Shown here one piece after another: positions 32,381 through 44,039 of a stretch of 64,000 nt of DNA. Every line of letters starts with the position of its first letter. The stretch's first letter is position 1. Origin of the DNA: Hymenoscyphus infarciens (Eukaryota > Ascomycota > Leotiomycetes > Helotiales > Helotiaceae). Both the position numbers and the translations under genes were made by a program. The notes beneath the pieces were generated by a model. The model had not been told where the DNA came from and searched no databases. It saw only the letters and a list, made by a program, of their open reading frames with translations. The stretch spans positions 1 through 64,000 of the forward strand of contig LLCB01000083.1 in NCBI GenBank assembly GCA_001414345.1. The letters run 5' to 3'.

Positions 32381-34695
32381 ATGTCGCAAGCAGATCACTA
32401 CGAAACCCTGGAGAAGATTGGTGAGTGTTCCACACCGTGTTGGTCGACCAAGACTAATACAGATGCGCTTCGTAGGACATGGCTCCTTCGGTATCATCAG
32501 GAAAGTTCGCAGAAAGGCGGATGGGCAAATCCACTGTCGCAAGGAGATCAGTTATGTCAAGATGTCGCAAAAGGAAAAGGAACAACTCCACGCCGAATTC
32601 CAAATCCTCTCCTCCCTCCATCACCCCAATATAGTCCGGTACTACGAACGAGAACACTTCAAGTCGACACAGGACCTCCATCTATATATGGAATATTGCG
32701 GCAATGGCGATTTGGGGCGCGTCATCAAGGACCTGCAATTGAAAAAGACCTACGCAGAGGAAGGGTTTGTGTGGAGCATGTTCGCCCAGTTGCTGGCTGC
32801 CTTGTACAGATGTCATTACGGCGTCAATCCTCCAGAAGTTGGCGCGAATGTGATGGGGTTGGGAAACTCTGCGAAACCACAAAAACCCGCCAGTGGAACT
32901 ATGATTTTACATCGGGATCTCAAGCCTGAGAATGGTAAGGCTTTCGCATCAATGGCTCGGCTACTGGTTCTATCGCTAACATCTCATAGTATTTCTGGGG
33001 GAGGACAATTCTGTAAAGCTTGGTGATTTCGGCCTCTCCAAGATCATGCAGTCTCATGATTTCGCATCCACATACGTCGGCACTCCATTTTATATGTCTC
33101 CTGAGATTTGCGCAGCGGAAAGATACACTTTGAAGTCGGATATTTGGTCACTTGGATGCATCATCTACGAGCTTTGCGCTCGGGAACCGCCCTTTAACGC
33201 CAAGTCTCACTTCCAACTTGTGCAGAAAATCAAGGAGGGAAAGGTGGCACCGCTACCACACATGTATTCTCCCGAATTAAACGCAGTCATCAAGGACTGC
33301 TTGAAGGTCAATCCCGAGCGAAGACCAGATACTGCAACACTACTCAATCTCCCTGTCGTCAAGCTCATGAGGAAAGAGAAGGAGGTTGTTGATTTGGGGA
33401 GAATTGTACGAAACAAGGAAAGACTTGCAAGTCAGAAGTTAGAAGAAGTCCAAGAGCAATTACACCAATCGAATAGCTTGCGTCAAGAGCTGCATGATTC
33501 TCTTCGAAGAGAATGGGAGGTCAAGGCCCAACTGGAAATCAGTCGCCAAGTCCAATTGGAGATCGAGAGACTACAGAAGAAGTTTGATGATGAAGTCAAG
33601 TCAAGGGTGGAACTAGAGTTGGAAAAGCGATCAACTACACCTGACCTCCACTCAATACAAACGGCCAACATTCAACCTGAGGAAGTCCCGTTGCCAAGAT
33701 CCGATTCATCGACAGATAATTACCCATCATCGTCCTATGGCACTAGCGTAAACAGTGACTTGACGTCGTCCACCAACTTGACGGAATATTCAGATGATTC
33801 TCCGGAGACAGTCACTGCCACAAAGAAGAATACCAGGACGCCCTTTGGTCGTGCTCAAACCATGTTTGCTGGAACTCCAATGGATGTCGAAATGGCTGAA
33901 CCATCACCAATATCTATCGCATCCCTCTCGCTGTCGCCTCGCCGGAATGGAGCCACAAAAGCACCTAATACTGGACGTAACATATTCGCGGTAGCCGCTG
34001 GAGGAGAAGCGCGTATGCAACCAATTCTTATGAACTCGGATGATTCTGACGACGATGACTTGCCACCGATGCCCTCGCCTACTAGACAGAAGTCGGCCAA
34101 AAATCCATTCAAATCTAACGCTTCGCGGCCTGCCTTGATTTCTCAGAAGACTGCGCCAATCCATAAGCCTTCGCATTCCAACATCTTTAATTCTGCGAAA
34201 ACAAATCCAACACCAAATTTACCAACCTTATCGACTGCGCCAGATCTACGACCACAAAGTAGCAATGCTAGCCTCAAAGAACGAAGCCCATCACCCAACC
34301 GTCGCCTCTCCAAGATACCGTCCTCGGCAAATCTGCAATCTCATGACAATGCGCCGGTGTCGCCAACACGAAAGAGCAGTTTGAAAAAGATTGGAAATCC
34401 AGCAGATGAGCTCAACAAGATCGCCATGAAGAATAACATGATCAAGGCTGGCAGTGGGGGACCCTTGGCGCCAAAGGGAAGAACACTTGTTGAATTAGCT
34501 CAAGCAAGAGCTGGTGGGCGACAAATCAATGATGGAAACCGAAGTCCTGAACCTAAAGGACGAGCTTTCGCTCAACGTATGGCCGACAAGGTGGCATCTA
34601 AAGATCAAGAGGTTGCTGTATGGGATCCTGAAAGAGAGGAGATGCCGAGTCCTTTTCTTTCGAGAACTAGACAGATGCCATTGAAGAGATATTGA
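32381..34695 (+). CDS. nimA: NIMA-related G2/M protein kinase
   Basis: Exons 32381-32420, 32476-32934 and 32990-34695, 734 residues; introns of 55 bases, both phase 1. Kinase features in order: EKIGHGSFGIIRKV (glycine loop), CRKEISY (catalytic Lys), HHPNIVRYYER, MEYCGNGDLG (hinge), LHRDLKPEN (catalytic loop), GDFGLSK, and the activation segment TYVGTPFYMSPE. The insert between helix E and the HRD loop (GVNPPEVGANVMG) is typical of fungal NIMA. A coiled coil (about residues 335-430) for dimerisation follows, then a long Ser/Pro-rich tail with many SP/TP sites and DDSDDDD acidic patches, likely regulating turnover. NIMA/Fin1/Kin3 kinases promote mitotic entry and spindle function. The 3' splice site before HGSFG was chosen by phase and family match. 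Confidence 0.93.
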
Positions 34696-35616
34696 TAAGG
34701 GGATGTATTGTAATGAAGGGAAACGAAAATGTGGCAACAATCGGACGACTCAGGAAAGGAAGGGGAGTAAGTGGAGGGGAAACCAGGGAACGCAAACGAC
34801 AAAGAAAAGAAACAACACCATTCGGCATCAGGCATTTTTTTCGTTTCTTACTCGTCGCATCAGACATAACACAGCAGCAAAAAGCTATTCTTCTCTCTTT
34901 TCTTTTGTACATACCTGCATGAACGGTCTGGGATTGGAATGGATTCCCTCCTATAGGCGTTGTCGGCTGAGGCCTCAATTTTTGAATAGCATCTCCGAGG
35001 TTGATGACTTGGTCGCTTCCTTTGGATTTGTTTGTTTTGTTGGAGTTGGATTGCTGGGCGTGTGTGTGGAGTTGGTGAGGAGTTTTTGAGATGGGCATAG
35101 AGAGGGGGTGTTCCGTAATGGTCGGTTGTGTCTTTTTTTGACTAAATTGAAACCAGCGTACTTTAGTGCAATGCATTTGTTTATTGCGTGTGTAGTTTCT
35201 TGTGAGAGTTGGTAGGTGTTTTCTTGATTACGCTTAGTTGGAAACATTGGCTTCGTTGCAATGAAAGAGAGGCGCAAGAGTTCATGATTGACCTGATTGA
35301 TATCAGAGCCTCTTTTCTCTTCCTGACATGAAGTTCCTTTTTGAGCGAAAATGCTAGAGTGCCAACTTCCAACTTTTGACGGGCGGGCGCGATCAAACCT
35401 TTAAGAGGATGCTCCTTATATTCCCTCGAAGTCACAATGAGGCGAGAGCACCCTATTTCAGCGCATTGCCCTGTAAGCTGGAGGGCAGATGCCTTGCCGT
35501 GGGCTTGCTTCCCCTAAGGTTCAGCGTTTTTTTACAGGGAGGTTGGCGAATCTGGGGACTTCAGCCGCCGCCCGCACCTAAACATTAAAATCTTAATTCT
35601 CAAGTACAATTTTAAA
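34696..35616. other. nimA 3' region and repeat boundary
   Basis: The first few hundred bases are probably the nimA 3' UTR. No gene supported. Composition becomes repeat-like toward 35590. Confidence 0.45.
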
Positions 35617-35828
35617 TACTATCCCCCCCCCTTAAGTATTTGTAAAGTGGGTCGAGTGGAGACTGGGGGAGGCTGTGTAAAGTCCTGGTAAGGTCAGGGT
35701 TTTTAGCCAATAGAAGCTTCTTTACCATTCTATTTTTTGACTTTGACTCTGCTTATTGGCTCAGCGCTTTGACATTACACAGGACCCGCAAAGTGGGGAT
35801 TACATATACTTAAGGGGGGGGGATAGTA
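35617..35828. mobile_element. MITE with TA target site (C9 inverted ends)
   Basis: Inside a TA pair (35617-35618 and 35827-35828) lies an element whose ends are perfect inverted repeats CTATCCCCCCCCCTTAAGTA over about 20 bases, extending imperfectly further. It is 208 bases without the TA copies and has no coding capacity. The TA target is the hallmark of Tc1/mariner-type elements. The ends look undecayed, so the insertion is probably recent. Confidence 0.8.
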
Positions 35829-35992
35829 CGCACTTGAGACTGTCTGTCATGTGCAAGGGTAGTTTGGCTGTGAAATGTCTGTGCGTCTACAGACAATTAA
35901 GGGGTAACACGACTCTTGGGAATCAATTGAGTTTTTGGTTGTAAATTTGCTTCGTCCCAGGCGAAATAAATGCTAAACAAGGGGGGTTACTA

Positions 35993-36200
35993 TACAACGT
36001 ATCCGACCGAACAGTTGTAGCGACATTAAATATAAGGGTCAAGATCGAATCGAAAAATGTCCTTGAACCCACACGCAAGATTCTCAGAAGCCACAAACAA
36101 GAATTCAAGCCAAAAGCCAGAGTTTTGTAAGGTTTCCAGAGCAATTGCAGGGCCTGGGTGGTGTTGATCTCGCTACAACTGTTCGGTCGGATACGTTGTA
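35993..36200. mobile_element. MITE with TA target site, 29-base perfect inverted repeats
   Basis: Ends start CAACGTATCCGACCGAACAG and are perfect inverted repeats of 29 bases (35995-36023 and 36170-36198), flanked by TA on both sides. Total 204 bases inside the TA pair, no coding capacity. A Tc1/mariner-derived MITE is the best reading. A weaker outer inverted pair (about 35950-35972 and 36263-36288, core TCCYRGGCGAAAT) surrounds it, so it may have landed inside another small element. Confidence 0.82.
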
Positions 36201-37489
36201 GAGTTTCCAGGGTTTTTAAGTAGCATGAAGAAGCATCGGAAATGTGGCGATTGGCGGACTAACGTTCATTTCGCCCAGGATGATATTTAACCTAAATAAA
36301 ATTACTTACCTCTTCTTTTACCGAGATCAAGCTTAAAGCTTCCGCCGCACCTCATCTTATTCTGCTTACGGGGGTTGATATATTGCAAGGATGGGATTCC
36401 TTACGGGGGACCCTTCCATACACACCAATATCACAGTGCAGATCTACCGGTAGTGAAAAGCTTCCATTATCGTTCTTTACACCAAAAACCGCCCAAAACC
36501 ATCCCTTTTGGCGGCGGGACAGCTTAAATTGCGACTTGATTGGGAGTAGATGTGGATTTTCCAGAGGTTCAGCACCTTATGATAGCCTGAAATCGCGCCG
36601 TCGAGGGTAATAGATTACATTGCTCTTGGAATCCTTCTCCATTTAAACTCTTATATAGTTCCAAAGGACAGAATAAGGTCCAAAAAAGGATTAAATGACA
36701 GCTAGCGCAAGGCTTAAGTTTAATTACTATGACAACATGAATTCAGGCAGAAAAATAAACTTTCTTAGAGTTTTCAGGGTCAGGAGCATCCCCAGCTACT
36801 TTTTCTTAAGGTTTTTCCCAATTTCAATAACTGAAGAAGAAAAAGAAGAAAGGCATTGTAAATTAAAGAAGAAATGGAGAAGAAATAAAGTAGAAATTAA
36901 GCAAAAGTAGTATAGAGAGCTTATAATAGAATAGAGCCTCAGGAAAGAAGAAGATACCGACTCATCTTATAATAACAAAGAACCTTATAATCAAGGCCCT
37001 AATGTACATATAAGGCGTAGTTTGTCAGCCGAGCGTTGTAGTAAGATGTGGTAGAAAGTGGCGTGATCTCAGGTAAAAGGTATAAGAAGGACCTTAAAAG
37101 GTCAAAAAGGCTCTAAAAGTTGTTAAACTCTCCTAGAAAGTCTATACTAGGATTATACACTTTTTCTGTTCACGGTTGCAATATCGCCTACTGCGTCCAG
37201 GCGCAACAATTCACCAACAATTGCATGGGGCCTCACCAAAGCAGGGGTTATTTATGTGGCAACAGTTTCCCCTGCGACGAATTATATTCCCCTTCTCTAT
37301 TCTCATTTACTTGAATAGATCTTGAGCTTGCAGGCCGTCCCTTGCTGGGGAAGGGTTGAGGTCAGCGATTTAAGAATACTTATAGAAGTCCTCCGACTGC
37401 TGTGTGAGTTTACATCATTTTTTGATCATCCACTCTTTCTCCGGCTCATTGCAGTGTCCAGAGTGAAGCCTGCACCACCCGTTGCCAAC
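36201..37489. repeat. AT-rich repeat-derived DNA and promoter of FAD oxidase
   Basis: 36650-37130 is AT-rich and purine-biased, without open frames of substance; it looks like decayed repeat. I could not find paired long terminal repeats. The last 200 bases probably contain the promoter and leader of the gene at 37490. Confidence 0.45.
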
Positions 37490-38974
37490 ATGAATCTGCT
37501 TTCGTTATCAGTTGTTCTTGCATCAGTCAATTTGGTAACTTCTCAGGAATGGTCAATCTTCGATAACTACAATGACGAATGGAGCGAAACGATCGCACGA
37601 GACGTCTGTATCATCGGCGGTGGAGCAAGTGGGATCCATGCCGCGGTCTCATTACAAGAATTGAACAAGACAGTTGTGGTAGTGGAACGCAATAACTACC
37701 TTGGTGGACATGCACATACTTACGAGGAATCGGGGACGTCTGTGGATATTGGAGTGGTTATTTTCCAGGAAATCCCTGAAGTTACTAGCTTCTTTCAAAA
37801 GTTCAATATTTCGTTGCTGAATTTGAACTCTCCGGAAGCAACAGGAAATGACCCGGGACAGCCAGCAAATCGCTCTCTTCCAGCACTTTCATACAAGACC
37901 TTTTCCGAAACGCGAGATTTCCGAGATGGATCGAGAGTTTCTCCTAAAGTTTATTCGGCTGAAGATATCGGTGCTGCTCTTGCTAAGCTTGCGGAGGTCT
38001 TGGAACAATACGAGTATCTACTCAATGGCTATGACATACCCGACCCCATTCCGGAGGATCTTTACATCCCATTTGGAGCTTTCGTCAAGAAATACAACCT
38101 CGACGCTGCTTTTTCGGAAATATTTCTCTTCAGTCAAGGGATGGGAGATATGCTTCACGTATCAACAATCTACGTGATCAAATACTTCAACCTCGACGAT
38201 CTCCGCTTCGCATTCCAAACCGGTTACCTAACTCCAGCTCACGGCGGTACCCAAGACCTCTACACCAAAGCTGGAGAATCCATCGGAGCCTCTAACATCC
38301 TCCTCGAAACCACTATCATGACGACAAACCGCCAAAATACAACATCGGGTAACCCTGAACTCCTCGTCTCGACAAAAGAAGGCCTAAAATTACTCTCTTG
38401 TAAACAACTCATCCTCACCATCCCACCAACCCTCACAAACCTCCGTGGTTGGGATCTTACCGCTTCTGAAGAAGCTGTATTCTCTCAATACACCACCTCA
38501 AACGGGTACTGGGCTGGGCTCGTCAAGAATGTTGGTCTAAACCAAAGCGTCGCTATTTCCAATGCTGCATCAAATACACCATTCAACATCCCCATTCTCC
38601 CAGCTCTATATGCATTACAACCAGTCGGTCTTCTAGACGATGTCTGGGCGGTAAAATTCGGAGCAAACAATCCAACCATGACCACAGAACAAGTCAAGGT
38701 CTATGTGGAAAGGGAAATTACGACGTTACAGAAGGTTAATGGTCTACCTGTTACGAAGCCGGAATGGTTGATTATGGACTCGCATACGCCTTTTCATTTG
38801 CAGGTTTCTGCCCAGGCGATTGAGGGGGGTTTCTTCAAGGGACTCACGGGTCTTCAAGGGGGACTTGGGGGGAAGATGTTTTATAGTGGCGCGGCTTTTC
38901 ATACGCAGCATAGTAGCTTGTTGTGGAGGTATAATAAGGATGTTGTTATTCCGTTGATGTTGAAGAGTGTTTGA
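37490..38974 (+). CDS. Secreted FAD-dependent oxidoreductase (amine-oxidase/cyclopiazonate dehydrogenase-like)
   Basis: Single exon, 494 residues. The start is the ATG at 37490 (context AACATGAA), which opens directly into a signal peptide (MNLLSLSVVLASVNLVTSQ); the frame upstream lacks a better start. The Rossmann FAD site is DVCIIGGGASGIHAAVSLQE followed by VVVVERNNYLGGHAHTY, the classic GxGxxG and GG motifs of flavin amine oxidases. The closing FAD motif is GLTGLQGGLGGKMFYSGAAF. The family includes beta-cyclopiazonate dehydrogenase and other NAD(P)-binding FAD oxidases; substrate unknown. Several N-glycosylation sequons (NRS, NTT, NQS) fit a secreted protein. It follows a repeat-rich interval and is not in an obvious biosynthetic cluster. 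Confidence 0.85.
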   Translation: MNLLSLSVVLASVNLVTSQEWSIFDNYNDEWSETIARDVCIIGGGASGIHAAVSLQELNKTVVVVERNNYLGGHAHTYEESGTSVDIGVVIFQEIPEVTSFFQKFNISLLNLNSPEATGNDPGQPANRSLPALSYKTFSETRDFRDGSRVSPKVYSAEDIGAALAKLAEVLEQYEYLLNGYDIPDPIPEDLYIPFGAFVKKYNLDAAFSEIFLFSQGMGDMLHVSTIYVIKYFNLDDLRFAFQTGYLTPAHGGTQDLYTKAGESIGASNILLETTIMTTNRQNTTSGNPELLVSTKEGLKLLSCKQLILTIPPTLTNLRGWDLTASEEAVFSQYTTSNGYWAGLVKNVGLNQSVAISNAASNTPFNIPILPALYALQPVGLLDDVWAVKFGANNPTMTTEQVKVYVEREITTLQKVNGLPVTKPEWLIMDSHTPFHLQVSAQAIEGGFFKGLTGLQGGLGGKMFYSGAAFHTQHSSLLWRYNKDVVIPLMLKSV

Positions 38975-39246
38975 GGAGTTGGAAAATTCAGGCGCAGTAA
39001 GATTGCTAGTTCATTGTATTTGAGCTTTTCGCGTAATATTGGGTGAAAATCCAGGCAATTTTTTTTTTGTGTAGGGTAATATTAGGGTACTAAATTACAA
39101 GAGGGCAATTCTAAACAAGCGAACAGAAACTTTGAGTGCTTGAGGTAAACTAGAACTATCAACCATTAAAACATCGCATCAAATTGCATAAAAATAATCA
39201 ACCCCGGGAATGGTTAGCGACTGGCCATTTTTTGGCCTTATCCCCG

Positions 39247-40502
39247 TTAAGAGTTGCGAAGAAAAAGATGAGGTATGCCAAGGGCACGAGATACTCCTTC
39301 CTTGCCTATGGTGCCAGCTGTTTTAGCCTCTTTGTTACCAACGTCGACTTCCCTCAAGGGGAGTTGTATCGTCTTGTAGTCCTCCTCGAACTTTTTGGGG
39401 TTATATTTCGGACTAAAGTTATAATTAGCAAGTCTGCAATATATTATTCATACAATCAAGTGAAAACCCAGTACGTACGCTCCTACCATGGGAATCTTGT
39501 AGTCCTCTCCGTGTAGTTTTATAACCTTTGGCTGAGGGTTGCTGAAGACGTTCAAATAAGTATCGTGCAACCATACCGCCGGTTTGGTTAGTTCAAATAC
39601 AAGCTGGTTGGCATGCTGAGGTGCTTGCAATGAGATATAGAAAGTGTTCTCGTCAAGCTCGATCCATGGTTTTCGTTCATTGTCCTTGTCCTCGACCACT
39701 TTTGCACCACCCTTACTAGAGCCTAGAAGCTCCGCAACTTCCTTATCCAAGACGTTGTATGCCGGGTCCATGAAATGGATTGGAATCTTCTTTTTCTCCC
39801 CGCTTTCAAGTATCTCTTGAATTTCAAATACAGCTGCATGTTGGAATACGCATGCGTTGTAAATCTCCTTTGTTGCGTCGTCGTTCGCTTCGGGATGGGC
39901 TATCAGACCTCCTCCAAAAGCACATATTTTCGTAATCCTCTTCATAGCAGGTTGTCCTTTGTTGTTCTGGATGATTTCAATAAGGCTTTGGAAAGGGTGA
40001 GTGTCCCGGTGCTTCGCGGCCTCTTCGTCGAACGTCTTCTTCGCCAATTCGGCGATATCCTTGATTGTGTCGTTTTCGTTTTGCTTATACTTTTCAATAG
40101 TAGCGTCAAGTCTCTTCCTGGAGTCCTGGTTGATATCTTCGGGAAACATTTTATTTAGCTCGCTATTATGTGTTAGCTGAAAGCTAGCCTAGTTTTTATG
40201 AGGTCATACTCTTTAAAATGCCATGAAATTTTGCTTGTCTCCTCGAGTTTTTTCTTCTTTTCCTCATCTTTTTTCTCCTTTTCCTCCGGTAACGACCTTA
40301 TAAACGCTAGCCAAAGTGAAAATTCTTGTTTGAAATACTCAGTGCCATAGGCTCCGATTCCTGTCCCTGGGTATTGCTGAAAGGTGAAATCCACTCGGTC
40401 TATTTTAGCTTGGTCCCCATTGGAGTCTTCAGGGTTGAGTGACTCGAAGCCAGGTGGAGGGTTGGAGGGAGAAAAGTGCAGAGCATTGCTTGAAGAAGCC
40501 AT
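39247..40502 (-). CDS. SRR1-like domain protein
   Basis: Exons 40502-40210, 40162-39479 and 39433-39247 on the minus strand, 387 residues; introns of 47 and 45 bases, both phase 2, the first with a GCTAAC branch point. The last exon replaces a short read-through (VLGFHLIV) with ALANYNFSPKYNPKKFEEDY and a tail ending HLFLRNS. The core KRITKICAFGGG, FQHAAVFEIQEILES, IPIHFMDPAYNVLDKEVAEL and YISLQAPQHANQLVFELTKP is the fungal SRR1-like pattern (a glycine-rich strand, a QxA helix, a DPAY motif). SRR1 was first described in plant light and clock signalling; fungal members have no firm function. A charged Lys/Glu helix sits near residues 75-90. Confidence 0.7.
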
Positions 40503-41126
40503 TTTGAGATTTTGCGTAGTTTTTGAAAATGATTTCTGTTTTGATGTGTTTTGGAGAAGACTTCTATCCAGGAAAGAAGCCTGCTTATATACTATTTTTT
40601 TTGTGATTCACAGTTATTGAGCGTATAAGGCTATTCACAAAAGTATCATATTACTCACAATTCTTTGTGATTCATAAACATGAATTTAGAGCAACACTCA
40701 CTTGGACATTGATAGATCAGCTTGGCTTTGGTTGCGAATAACAAAGGGTTCAACGAAGACGGCTCGATGCTAGACGGGTGAGATTATAGAGTGTAAGGTT
40801 GTGGAGTTTCTAGCTGGGAGAGTTGGTGGTTTCGCGTATAGAGTTGAATAATTAGAAATGGTAATGGGTGGTGTTGGTGTTGGTGTACATAATTCTCCAA
40901 AATAAACCTACTAGATGGATGTCGGAGTGTAATGCCTCAATCTCTTACTATTTAGACCCAACCAACCCCTTCGAAAGTTCACTCTGTTACTGTGTAAGGT
41001 TTTACTGGTTTAATGGATCAGGCCACGACGAAAAATCATCGATTCACGCTAGTAGAGCTAGCTTGTATGAGTCATAAATTATAGTAAACCAAATAGCTTT
41101 CCAAACTCTTCAACACATTCCTAACT
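40503..41126. other. Intergenic, promoter of the SRR1-like gene
   Basis: About 620 bases without a supported gene. A pair of TTTGTGATTCA words (near 40597 and 40662) is the only repeat noted. Confidence 0.4.
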
Positions 41127-42180
41127 GTGTCTCGAGCACTCTTTATACGCACCATTCGTCCGAGTCTCCTAAATAAGACCCTCTGGGTAGATCTCGTCAA
41201 AAATGGCAAGGCGTCTGGTATATCAGGAATTCAACGCAACTTTCACTCGGGAATGAACAACCGCCTCTCCGAGAAGATACGCACCCTTCTCGCGAATCTG
41301 GAGGCGAGCAGGTCGAGTCTAAGGACCAAAACGGCGGATGAACAGGCGAGCCGATTAAGTCGTAAGAACGACATCGCAATTTTAGAGGCCCGCCTGTTAA
41401 ATCAGAGGAGAGAAAATGAGCACCGAATACAGGCTGTGGAGAGATTATGGGAAAGACGAGTAGCTTTGAACGCGAGCCAAATGAAAAGCCCTCTAAAGCA
41501 TTTCCAGCAACTTGCAAGAATGCCTTCCAAACCACCCCGGTGGCTCGTAATATGTGGTCTGGAAATTTCCACAGGCCAACGAGACTACCAACTCTCATTC
41601 AACCTATACCTCAAGTCGATCTAACAATCGGCTTTCTTCGACCATACGTGCACGTCTTTTCGAAATATTGTTTGGAGTCAACATCAGTCAAGTTGAGACA
41701 ATAGATTGACGAGATGTTGGAACTACATGAACTACATGCGAAGCTTTAAATAAAGTTGGTGGACCACAAGGGGGAATTCAAGAAGGTATTTTTGCGATGG
41801 GTAGATTACGTTAGGGTGGGAGATGTGCGGGGAGCTACCAATAATGCTGACCAGGCACTAAATGTTTATTGTGACATTCAAGGAGCCCTTTAAACTGAGG
41901 TGCTTCATCTTGGAAAGAAGGTCAAGGAATGGATTACTAGAGGAGAACGACTGGAAGAATTGAATGGAGAAGATGGGATGGTTTGATTACCGAAAGCGGG
42001 TTAAGTAGTTCAGGAAGAGCTTGAGAGAGAGAGAGAGGTAGTTTTCAAAGATTTGTGGTCCTGCTTCTGGTCTTAGAATATCGAAACATTGACGGTTAGA
42101 GAAGCGATTTATGAGAGCTTGCGAACCGAAGACTTGAGCAGGGGATGAGGACATCCAACTAGAAGAAGAGAGTCTTGTTG
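41127..42180 (+). pseudogene. Broken coding region with RIP-type stop codons, unrecognised
   Basis: An open stretch (41127-41624) encodes a charged, coiled-coil-like protein (NRLSEKIRTLLANLEASRSS, LEARLLNQRRENEHR). After a frame change near 41447-41600 the reading continues as VKLRQ, IDEMLELHELHAKL, IKLVDHKGEFKKVFLRWVDY, NNADQALNVYCDIQGAL and TEVLHLGKKVKEWITRGERL, interrupted by TAG, TAA, TAA, TGA, TAA, TAG and TGA. Each of these stops can arise from CAG, CAA or CGA by one C-to-T change. This is a dead gene, not a family I recognise. It directly abuts the nested transposon stack at 42226, so leakage of RIP from the transposon into the gene is a plausible cause. Confidence 0.55.
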
Positions 42181-42462
42181 AAGAACCGAAGCCCCCTCAA
42201 ATACTTTGGCTAAGGCATGTATTTGCGGTAGCTAATAAATCGACGCCACCTGTTTTAGTAAATCAACGCCCCCCCTCGCTTAGCCTTCTAAATCGACGCC
42301 CTCTTCTTTTCTTACTACTCGGAACCTACCGCCCTATTATTTAGTAAATTTTATACTTATTATTAGGCCGCGGATTCTCTTTAGCTAGCTTCGTGCTAAA
42401 TAAAAATTCTTATCTACCTTTTATATACTACCTTTTATGTAATTTTTAAAGCTATTAATATC

Positions 42463-43364
42463 TATATACTTAGTGTTTTAGGTTTCCCCGCCTAATCTGT
42501 TATCCTATCCTGCCTTAACGATCCTTCTCCTTCCTGCCTCTATTTTAAGGCTATCTCGCCTAATCCTATTCTAATATATTACTTCTTCTAGCTACTCTAA
42601 TCCTATTCCTAAATTTGTTCTACCTATCCTTTCCTATCCGAGGTATTAGAGTAGCCTTTCCCAGCCTATAGAGGAGGCTAGGTAGAGTATATACTAGCCT
42701 TAAATATATTATTTATAGTATTATTAGTAGATTTAGTAGGAGTGGTGCTACCTAAGAAAAGCATGTAATATTACTTCGTCCTAGGCATAATAATTACAGC
42801 AGAAGCGAAAGAAACCCCTATGAAAATCGGCCAAAAACCCTGGTAGCCTATAAAATCTATAGTAATTATTATGCCTAGGACGAAGTAGTCTCTAATCGGT
42901 ACCTAAAAACAGGGGTTTTACCATAGTAAACCTAGTAGAGCACTTAATTTAGTACCGTTTAAAAGGACTTAGAAGGCAAGTAGGTCGTTACTAATCTACT
43001 AGGATAATACGTAATTTAGATATAATATCTCGTCTTTTAACAGCTTTAATAATATTATTATTTTTGATACTTCTTAAATTAGTCTATAATAATAGTACTT
43101 TTTATTGCTTTTTACTTATTTTAATACTTTTTACTTATATACTTCCTATTCTATCCTATTCTCTCTAGCACCTCTCCTTACCTAGCCCTATCTTTTAGTC
43201 TTCCTTGCCTCTCCTATTCAAATTTAGCATCTCTCCTACCTAATTTAGCCTAGCTTATAAGTGAAATTAGCCTATCCTCTCCTTTTCTAATAGAGAGAGG
43301 TAGCCTATCCTCTCTAGAGTACTAGGCTAACTAAGGCGGGGAAAGCCAAAACACTATATATACT
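42463..43364. mobile_element. hAT-like nested element 1 (886 bp)
   Basis: Runs 42471-43356, starting TAGTGTTTTAGGTTTCCCCG and ending with its near-perfect inverse; terminal repeats about 23 bases with two mismatches. Perfect 8-bp duplication tatatact at 42463-42470 and 43357-43364. TAGYG-type ends plus an 8-bp duplication fit the hAT superfamily. No transposase reading frame, so a non-autonomous or decayed copy. It contains the foldback element at 42774. Confidence 0.85.
42772..42887. mobile_element. 112-bp foldback MITE with TA target site
   Basis: Ends CTTCGTCCTAGGCATAATAA are perfect inverted repeats of 24 bases (42774-42797 and 42862-42885), flanked by TA on both sides. No coding capacity. 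Tc1/mariner-type MITE by its TA target. Nested inside hAT-like element 1, so it is the youngest layer at this point. Confidence 0.85.
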
Positions 43365-44039
43365 ACTACTAAAAGTATTAAAGAGTTCTTAATCGAGATA
43401 GAGTCTTCTAATCGCTAATTATAGCGTATAAGAGAGGAGAATACTCGATTAAAGTATAATCTAGAGATATTCTATTTAAGATAAGAAAATAAAGCTATTT
43501 AAATTAACTTCTCTAAAGTACTCGAGAATAAATTACACTACTACTAGTATTAATTACGCCTCTCTTAATTATATCAAATTCTATACTAAATACTTTAATT
43601 ATATCTTCTTTAATTATATCTTAGACTTTTCTAGAAATTGTCTCTACTTTTACTACTTCTTTTATAATCTTTAACCCTCTACTACTTAAGATTTATTCTA
43701 CTAAAGATAATACTATTTAGATTATTACTAATCTCTAGGTTAAACTAAAGAGATATCGCTTAGCTTTTACGTAGTTAATTAAAAATAATAGTTATATTAA
43801 AGCTATTATTACTTATAATTAAAGAGAGAAACTAGTACCCGAGAAACTAAGAATACCTACTAGTAGTAGAGTAGAGGTTAATAAAAGGAGTTTTAGTAAA
43901 GGTTTTAACTATTTCTTAAATTTAGTTAAATTAAAAAATAGTAGAAAAGAGCTACGATACTAGAGGCTTTATATTAATAACTTTAGTAAGATAATTACTT
44001 TTTATACTTATAATTATCTCTTACTCTTAAGAGATAGAT

